DNA of 5,583 nucleotides from the NCBI GenBank assembly GCA_003454975.1, contig DMST01000333.1, forward strand, positions 19,334-24,916. The letters are read 5' to 3'. This DNA is from Cytophagales bacterium. Its GTDB lineage: Bacteria; Bacteroidota; Bacteroidia; Cytophagales; Cyclobacteriaceae. The translations under genes were made by a program, and so were the position numbers. The notes under the pieces were generated by a model. That model did not search any database, was not told the origin of the DNA, and saw only the letters and a list, made by a program, of their open reading frames with translations. Position 1 is the first letter of the stretch. The number at the start of each line of letters is the position of its first letter. This document shows positions 1 to 5,583 of this stretch, one piece after another.

Positions 1-3000
1 CATACGAGAGCCCGGATAGCTGCCGGAAGAAGGGGTACATCACTCCGGCTGTATCCGCACTGCGGTAGCCGTAGCTCCACGCATCCTGGCTATTGGCTTT
101 GCGCAGCTCCCACTCGTATTCATCAGCATAGGGTACGGGGTGCACCTTGGTCATGGGACCGCAGTCCGTTTCCAGAAAGTCGATGGTATGCTCCTCCCGG
201 TCCTGCTCAGCAAGCGGGATCTCGGGTGCCGCCGGGGGGTAGCACAACACATGGTAGGCTACCGAGATGATCATGGGGTTGGTAAAGGGCACCCAGGACA
301 CCACTTCTACGGGCAGACCATTATCATCCAGCACAATCTCCACTACCTTTTGGGTAAGCTGGAGATGCAAAGTACCATACTGCGCAAAAGTCTCGTTGAA
401 GACTTTGCCCTCGGTAATTTGGTCTACTAAAAAGGACGTGCCGTCTTCCAAAGTATAGGACCACTCCCAGCGGAATTCCGCGTCACCGAAATCCGAATCG
501 GGTCCAGTTTGGTCGGTAATATCGACCACAATCGGCTCATCCTGGCAATAGTTCCGCACCGGTGGGGTGTACCAGAAGGGTTCTACCGGAGCAAAAGTAC
601 AGCCAATGGCATTATTCCGGTGCTTGGTAATGCCCTGAACACTTAGCGCTACCTCTCGAATCTCCGGTTCACTAGCTTGAGTGAGCAAAAGTGTATCCCT
701 ACCGGGTGAGGTATCAAATTCTGAAGCATTCAGCCACCTGTAGGCTTGGTACTTCTCATCATCATAATCGTGTGCAAAAAGCTTGACACTACCATCCAGT
801 TCGGAAATCCAATTGACCACAGGGGCAGCCAGTGCCGTTGTATCCTGCGGGGCTGTAGGGTTAGCAAAATCCCAATCGAGCACTTGTGCTACAATAGGCC
901 GCCCCATTTGGTCCTGTCCCCATAGAATAGCGGAGTGCAAAGTACGGGTACGTACCGGAGTGGAGGCCTTGCCTTGGGTATCATCTACCCAAGCAGCAGT
1001 ACCTCGATAATTATTTCCTTCCCACAATTGGGCCGAATCCAAATATTCAGGCAATAACCGCCATCCAAACTCGGTACCCTCTGCCTCACACAGGGGTTTA
1101 GGAATTTGTGAGGTATTGTCAAAGTTCCCATCGATCCGCAGAATGGTGAACACATCTTCATAGTCAGTTTTGCAACCCGATAGGCTATTCTCGTATTGCA
1201 GGCGTACAATTATAGGACGCGAGTCCTTAATCTTCACCGAAGGAATATGAAGGAATTGCCCGTGCTGTGCGGTTACAAAATCGAGGTCTGCTTGACTCAA
1301 ACCATCTTGATTATCGATACCTGCAGCGGTAAATAGGGCCCAGTTGTAGGTATCGAACCTCTCATCTGTTGCCTGCCTTGCTTCCAAAAAGAACTCGACT
1401 TCTGGCAACCCGTCCTCACCATTGTTAGGTCCCCAAATGAAAATCTCTTCGTCGGTTCGTTCTCCTGGATTGAGATTGTACACCATAGGACGGTAGATGA
1501 GTTCGGGTGTATTGATGAGCGTAAAAATGCCGGTAGTATCCGAACACTCTGACTCCCGGTTGGTAACTACGCAGAACACCTGTAAAGTAGAATCAAAGCG
1601 GTTGAGTCTGAAAAACGGAGCCCCAATACCGGATAAGACGGTATCTCCCACACCTGTTAGGTAGTACCAGTCGTAGCGCTCCACTTGTGTATCGCCCAAA
1701 GAAATATCTCGGGTGACAGCGAATTCGCAACCATCCTGGTAAATGGTATCTCCATGTATTTCTGTGTAGTTCAATACCGGACCTGGTTTCACGTAAGCTC
1801 CTATGGCTTCGCTGGTGCTGGTACAGGTCTGGCTGCTTACCGAAACCGTAAAAGCTCTGGCTCGGTCCATGGGTTCTGTAAGCACTAGCGTATCCCCTTC
1901 TACTCCATTGTTCCATACATAATTCGGGAAACCGGGCTCGGCAATCAGCACTACGGAGTCGGGCTGGCAGGTGATCTGTTTGTCATCCAGAGCCGTAACC
2001 GTGGGAATAGGCAAGGCATCGCCAATCCGTACCTGCACTTCGTCTGACTGCACACAGATAGCAACGTGTGCTTTGTTTGGCGTTCCGTTGGGGTCTTCCG
2101 CAGCAAAAACCAACCGCACCCTATAGGTACCAGGCAGCGTGGTGGTGTATTCGAGTTGATTCGTAGCATCGAACACATGGTGCTGATGCCCCAGTTCATC
2201 GCGGTACCACCAGCTCAGTTCATCCTCAGCGCCTAGTACATGGTCCATGTCCACCCGAAGCGTGACAGATTCATTGCAGACAAAACTACCGGAGGGTGCC
2301 GAAAGCGATAGGTTAGTAGGCCTAGGGTTTGCCCAAACGGCGCTACTCTCTACCCCACATGCCCCACTGGCTTCAAAGCGAGCATAATAGTTGCCAGCTT
2401 CGGTTACCTCAAGGGTAGGCCCAGTGCCTATGGGCCCTTCGGTATCTACTTCAAACCATGTAGTAGTTTCGTAAGAGAGCGGTGTTTCACCATTTAAAGT
2501 AAGCGTACCGTTGTAGCAGCTTTGTGACTCAATGAAGAGTTCATTGGCTACTAGGCGGGGCATTACGGTAACGGCCACCGAAGCCGTGACCACGGAGCAG
2601 CTATCCGCATTGAAGATTCTGCCTCGGTAAGTACCTGAAGCACTGGGCGAAAACCTGTCCCCCTCAGCCACTACTTGGTAGCTTCCTCCACCCATATCCA
2701 CCTCCCATTGGGCCTGAACAAAGGTTCCGATAAGCATCAAGGTATCGGGCTCATCTTCACACCAGCTGGCCTCAGCTACGGTAACACTGTCTGACAAAGT
2801 GAGCGATGCCGTGGGTAATTCTGAAAACCGAAGATGAACCGTATCGGTAAAGTCAGCACATGCTCCATTGCTTATCTCACCCACGTAGGTGCCGCCCTGG
2901 CTAATGGTTAGCTCCCGGCCTACACCAACCCAGGAAGGATCTTCTAAACGAGACCACTGGTAGCTAAGGGCTCCCACCTGTGATTCGGGCTGTTCTACCA

Positions 3001-5583
3001 TCGCCAGCGTTACCTCATTATCGCAGCTTACTTGGTCGGTAACCGTTTCATTCAGTTCAGCAACTGGTGCTTCCAGTACCGTTATGGTATCCGTGAAGGT
3101 AGCCGAGCATCCTCCATTGGTATACACAGTTAACGTAGGATAGTATACTCCTGCGGCAGAATATTCATGCTCTGGAGACCGGGTTTCGGTGGTAGTACCA
3201 TCTCCAAAATCCCAGGAACTCTTTACAATCAATCCACCATCATAGGTATCTGAAAGGTTGAGAAAATCTACTGACGTACTAGCGCAGACAGGTCCGTTCA
3301 GATCCACATTTTGGGAAACAAAAAGACTTGTAACCTGACAAGGCACTAAGGTTCCATCGGATTTTCGGACGATATCGCAGCCATTCATAATCCCCTCTAA
3401 TACCACAGAATAGTATTGAGCAGAATCTTGAGCCCGAGGTATAATGGCCGTAAATATCCCATCGCCGGGCAACTGATCGTACCCTAGCCCATCATCTGCA
3501 AAAGCGACATTGAGCGGAGCAGAACCTGATGCCACCGTAATACCCTCTACAGTCTGAGTTTCTACGGGGCTGTCCATATCCAAGGGCAAAAAGGCATGCA
3601 GAACCAGCGAGTCAATAACCACCGTATCAGATTGCAAGGTGATCAAGGTGTTCTGAACATCCCGGGTGATAAAGTTAGAATAGCTATCATCGGGCAAGAA
3701 GGGCTCCTCGTTGATAAAGGTTATCCATTCTCCTGCCGTCACTCCATTTCCTACCAGAGTATAGGCCATTATTTTCGCCTCAACGTTATGCCAGAAGAAT
3801 ACCGTACTATCATTCGTAGTAGTAGGATCTATCGTTTGCCCATTTGGGTCAACCAAATGGAAGGAAGGAGGTGTATTCTCACCGTAGTGCAACAAGTTAG
3901 AATAGGAATTAATGGCGCAATCTACCCAGTGAAGTAAGGAGTCAGGTTCTGAAGAGTTGGTTACATAGGCCCGGTCATTTCCAGGATCATTTACCACCGC
4001 ATACGCACGCTGAATCTTCCATACTTCTACTTGGTCCAATTGCCATTTGAAGACGAATGGTATTTGTAAATCATAGGTGGTGGTTTTCAGATATCCTGGT
4101 CTAGGATCCCCTCCAGCCACCTCCACAGGGTAGTTGAATTTTGCAAACTCTTCTCTACCGTACCGCGAGCCATAGAGAAAAACTCTAGGCTTATACTTGT
4201 TGGGTGTTGCGGCCAATCCTGCTTGCGGTTTAATTAATTGCAGGTAGGTTTTGAATTCAACAGAATCTGGATAGGGAAGCTCCCACCCTGCCCCAATAAA
4301 ATCCAAAAACCGCTCGTTCGTTCCTGGAATTTGATTCTTTGGGTCTACCAACTGATCGGATTTGTTAGGGTCAGAGGCGATTTCTTGAAAAAAATGGGTC
4401 TGAGCAAAGAAAATATTCGAGGTAACCGGAAGGTAATTTTTGAAATCACTTCCCGGATTACGGGAATGTGCATACCAGGCGAATTGTCCTCCCATCGCTA
4501 ACTTTTCGATGTAAGGCTTTACCTTCCAATAAATGGGTAAGATTTCAGGGTCAATCAATCCTGGATTCTCCCACACATCAAGTATTTTGTTAAATAAATC
4601 TTCTGTAGTTACTATAGGCCCCAAGGCCTCCCCATCCAACAATTCCGAAATCTTATCTACCGTGAGGGTGGCATAGTTGTTCGGCAACTGGGGCAACGGT
4701 TCAAATAAAATGTGAGGTTCTGTTTTATTGGGGATGTTGCCAATTTTGAACCGAAATCTACCTTGACCTATCGTATACTGATCTTTGGCTGGGCCAAAGA
4801 ATACGTTTGTGGTGGGCCTAAAGGAGGGGTCAGTATTGCCATAAGGTCGCCAAATAAATTTTTCAGGCCGCCAGAAATTCCCATCTGGAGTTTGCAGCCG
4901 GAACTGGACCAACCCTCGATTGAATACCGTATGGTCGCCCAGGGCATTGGTAATGCGGGCATCAGAAATACTACTTTGTTGGGTAATGGGGTTTACAACA
5001 TAGTGGTGGTCGTCCGCAGAGGGTACAACGTGGTTAATAAACCAATCCACCATGATATTTGGAATGTATGCTCTTTCTGTGGGCGAAAGTTGTCTACGCT
5101 CGTTTTGTGGCGAGGCCAATTGATCATGAGAAAATTCAGGCAGAATGACCAACGGGACTCCGCGATCCAAAAGACTACCCGATGATACCGATGTCCAGCC
5201 ATCAGAATGACCGCTACTCTCAATATCAATCCCCAGTGGCATGGTACCCTCAGCGGTGGCTCCACTAATCTGTAGATAGGGAACACCCTGGTGCCCTGGG
5301 TCTGCTTTATTTAGACGACTGATGGCATCACTTCCTATTCCCATTTCCCTCAAAGCAGGAGCGTCATTATCGCGCTCAGTGAACCATTCTACGAAGGCAG
5401 CCGACCAAGGAAAGAGGTGGTTGTAATAGCTGCGGGTAGCATAAAAAGAGCCATAATGTGGAGTACCTAAAAACAGTACCCTGGATATATCGGAAGCATA
5501 GGATAACGTAACCTCTGAGTAAGAGCCACCGGGATAGTCTCGTAAGAAATTAGATGATGTTTCTTCAATATAGGCTCGGATGG
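1..5583 (-). CDS. Giant secreted multidomain lipase/PKD/Ig-like surface protein, partial at both ends
   Basis: One minus-strand frame is open across the whole window: 1860 sense codons, first complete codon 5581-5579, last 4-2, with no start or stop inside. The order is the C-terminal half of a lipase-type alpha/beta hydrolase (residues 1-186), an unrecognised region (187-572), two beta-sandwich-like modules (573-755), a PKD domain (756-838), six Cys-paired Ig-like modules (839-1360), larger diverged modules (1361-1798) and the beginning of a probable FN3-like module (1799-1860). Paired cysteines and abundant Thr, Ser, Asp and Glu indicate a protein that folds outside the cytoplasm. I see no membrane segment. 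By family knowledge, such proteins in Bacteroidota are usually exported by the Sec and type IX systems, with the sorting domain at the extreme C terminus; this is not visible here. The likely role is an ester-bond hydrolase displayed on a long stalk. The open frame is certain; substrate and export route are inference. Confidence 0.95.
2..187 (-). other. Start of a probable fibronectin-III-like module, cut by the window edge (residues 1799-1860)
   Basis: After the linker comes a Cys (1807), then VHPVPYADEYEWELR (1813-1827). This resembles the 'v.G A..Y.W.l' B-C strand pattern of the FN3-like domains that often sit near the C terminus of large Bacteroidota exported proteins. The following SYGYRSADTAGVMYPFFRQL would be the next strands. 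Only about 62 residues are present, so the assignment is tentative; another Ig-like module is the alternative. The frame is still open at position 2, so the protein continues beyond the window. Confidence 0.45.
188..1501 (-). other. Diverged, larger Ig-like-style modules (residues 1361-1798)
   Basis: The array continues but its regularity weakens. My approximate segments are 1361-1486, 1487-1582, 1583-1675 and 1676-1798. Aromatic core strands persist (TYNW at 1411-1414, AYRW with W1616, FRWEW). Late strands such as RPIIVRLQY, REVALSVQG and YGTLHLQL resemble the F strand of Ig folds. The cysteine pairing changes: Cys1470, Cys1498 and Cys1661 appear singly in their segments, while Cys1679 and Cys1780 could pair over 101 residues. 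The last segment ends in a Pro/Ala/Glu-rich linker (CYPPAAPEIPLAEQ). I do not recognise a named family. They may be Ig-like modules with large loop insertions, or a distinct ligand-binding section near the C-terminal part of the stalk. Confidence 0.55.
1502..3067 (-). repeat. Six tandem Ig-like modules with a Cys-Trp-Cys pattern (residues 839-1360)
   Basis: This is a protein-level tandem repeat. Units lie at 2813-3067, 2555-2812, 2318-2554, 2009-2317, 1778-2008 and 1502-1777 (85, 86, 79, 103, 77 and 92 residues). Each has an early Cys, a Trp 18-23 residues later inside a strand (SYQW, QAQW, TTTW, SWWY, NYVW, RYDW) and a late Cys. The pairs are 853/908, 941/995, 1022/1075, 1102/1176, 1205/1253 and 1285/1346. 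The first four also have a late G-x-Y strand (GGTY, SGTY, AGNY, PGTY). This is the Ig-like layout found in SprB-like and other Bacteroidota surface proteins, with a predicted disulfide in each unit. The units are well diverged in sequence and I see no long DNA-level identity between them, so the array looks old. The likely role is an extended stalk or adhesive rod. Unit borders are my estimates, within about ten residues. Confidence 0.82.
3068..3316 (-). other. PKD domain (residues 756-838)
   Basis: This is a canonical PKD fold. It has VDLNGPVCASTSVDFLN at the start, SWDFGDGTT (789-797; WDFGDG at 790-795) in the middle, then SPEHEYSAAGVYYPTLTV and a closing TFTDTITVLEAP strand. The 'WDFGDG ... 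H.Y...G.Y.v.L.V' series is diagnostic. Cys766 and Cys825 are 59 residues apart and probably pair, as in the Ig-like modules that follow. PKD domains in exported enzymes act as spacers and sometimes help bind insoluble polymers. It is the only clear PKD copy in the window and marks the change from the enzyme half to the stalk. Confidence 0.95.
3317..3865 (-). other. Two beta-sandwich-like modules with DPNG..AGEW and DDG..GDG signatures (residues 573-755)
   Basis: The first module has SFHLVDPNGQTID (573-585), then AYTL and AGEW (616-619). This is the 'L.DP.G ... Y.l....G.W' layout of beta-sandwich domains common in exported proteins and next to VWA domains. The second has a strand VVIDSLVLHAFLP and then an acidic loop ADDGLGYDQLPGDGIFTA (695-712). 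That matches the 'DDG..GD...GDG.Y.A' signature seen in choice-of-anchor-type and related extracellular domains, where I suspect the clustered Asp residues bind calcium. Two cysteines (735 and 748) sit 13 apart at the end and may form a local disulfide. These modules probably serve as a rigid adaptor between the enzyme and the stalk. The motifs are visible; the family names and calcium binding are inference. Confidence 0.6.
3866..5023 (-). other. Unrecognised region between lipase and stalk (residues 187-572)
   Basis: I cannot assign this stretch of about 386 residues to a family. The first part (roughly 187-310) alternates polar and hydrophobic residues, with RGLVQFRLQTPDG and GQGRFRFKIGNIP, and looks like a beta-sandwich. 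The middle (about 310-460) has helix-like segments such as TEDLFNKILDVW and ILPIYWKVKPYIEKLA, and is rich in Trp, Phe and Tyr. The last part includes KPRVFLYGSRYGREEF and a strand-like IPFVFKWQLDQVEVWKI before the next module. No nucleotide-binding, metal-binding or protease motif stands out. It could be a substrate-binding or lid-support region specific to this lipase type, or two or three separate small domains. The reading frame stays open with normal protein composition, so it is real coding sequence. Confidence 0.6.
5024..5581 (-). other. Domain: C-terminal half of a lipase-type alpha/beta hydrolase (residues 1-186)
   Basis: The window opens with IRAYIEE, the helix that in triacylglycerol lipases and PGAP1-like esterases directly follows the GHSxGG nucleophile elbow. 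Next comes a strand and the lipase hallmark GTPHYGS (residues 39-45). A lid-like aromatic stretch follows, then APALREMGIGSDAISRLN (74-91) and VPYLQISG (100-107), matching the family pattern of a conserved 'S..L..LN' helix and a strand. SDGWTSVSS (126-134) offers Asp127 as the catalytic acid and EFSHDQL (149-155) offers His152 as the catalytic base. Their spacing of 25 residues fits bacterial lipases. The catalytic serine is not in the window, so activity is inferred. The domain ends near VDWFINHVV (178-186). It probably hydrolyses ester bonds of lipids or similar substrates outside the cell; other alpha/beta-hydrolase activities such as amidase, thioesterase or acyltransferase remain possible. 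Confidence 0.85.

Noticed and set aside
140..430. Plus-strand open frame of 96 codons, with another overlapping it at 267-458.
   Set aside because: They are antisense to the main gene and overlap each other in different frames. Neither has a domain signature.
860..890. A 'DWDF' stretch in the diverged part of the stalk that recalls the PKD WDFGDG motif.
   Set aside because: The following residues are ANPT rather than GDG, and the usual 'H.Y...G.Y' strand is missing. It is not a supportable second PKD domain.
1593..1916. Minus-strand open frame of 107 codons in a different frame from the large gene, and a similar one at 1951-2199.
   Set aside because: They overlap Ig-like units whose Cys-Trp-Cys pattern is read in the main frame. 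Their own translations are rich in Arg, His and Cys with no domain pattern, as expected of an out-of-frame shadow.
1502..3067. Possible recent DNA-level tandem duplication of the Ig-like units.
   Set aside because: The units share only sparse key residues and differ in length. I see no long identical nucleotide blocks, so recent duplication or copy-number variation is not supported.
3596..3937. Plus-strand open frame of 113 codons, and another at 4238-4501.
   Set aside because: Both are antisense to the long continuous frame, have no recognisable domain, and look like chance open stretches opposite real coding sequence.
4388..4394. Run of seven A residues (seven T in the coding sense) that could allow slippage and phase variation.
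   Set aside because: A single run of seven is short and encodes a normal His-Phe-Phe. The frame continues intact on both sides, so nothing indicates switching.
4712..5185. Plus-strand open frame of 157 codons.
   Set aside because: It lies antisense to the lipase and unknown-region coding sequence. Its translation has no recognisable motif, while the minus-strand frame carries clear lipase motifs over the same bases.

Overview
The window is the inside of one very large protein-coding gene on the minus strand. In the frame whose codons have their first base at positions 5581, 5578, ... 4, I read 1860 consecutive sense codons with no stop. Neither the start codon nor the stop codon lies in the window, so the full protein is longer than 1860 residues. 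There is no intergenic DNA. I see no RNA gene, mobile element, CRISPR array, promoter or terminator that could be separated from coding sequence. Residue numbers below count from the first complete codon (5581-5579 = residue 1).

The domain style points to a Bacteroidota bacterium (Cytophagia/Saprospiria/Flavobacteriia type). This is an inference from architecture: an exported enzyme domain followed by a PKD domain and many cysteine-paired Ig-like modules rich in Thr, Ser, Asp and Glu is typical of surface proteins in that phylum. The signal peptide and the type IX secretion C-terminal domain that would confirm it would both lie outside the window.

Layout in protein order, from high to low coordinates. 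(1) 5024-5581: the C-terminal half of an alpha/beta-hydrolase lipase domain, with a GTPHYGS motif and candidate catalytic Asp127 and His152. The nucleophile-elbow serine should lie just outside the window. (2) 3866-5023: about 386 residues I do not recognise, beta-rich at first and then with likely helical stretches. (3) 3317-3865: two beta-sandwich-like modules, one with DPNG...AGEW and one with a DDG...GDGIFTA signature. (4) 3068-3316: a canonical PKD domain with WDFGDG. (5) 1502-3067: six tandem Ig-like modules, each with a Cys-Trp-Cys pattern. (6) 188-1501: larger, more diverged modules of the same general kind. (7) 2-187: the start of a probable fibronectin-III-like module, cut by the window edge.

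The most likely job is a secreted or cell-surface lipase/esterase carried on a long disulfide-stabilised stalk. The stalk could hold the enzyme away from the cell or bind polymer or cell surfaces. Only one gene is visible, so the window does not show a multi-gene system. Its main novelty is the protein architecture and the unrecognised region between the lipase and the stalk.
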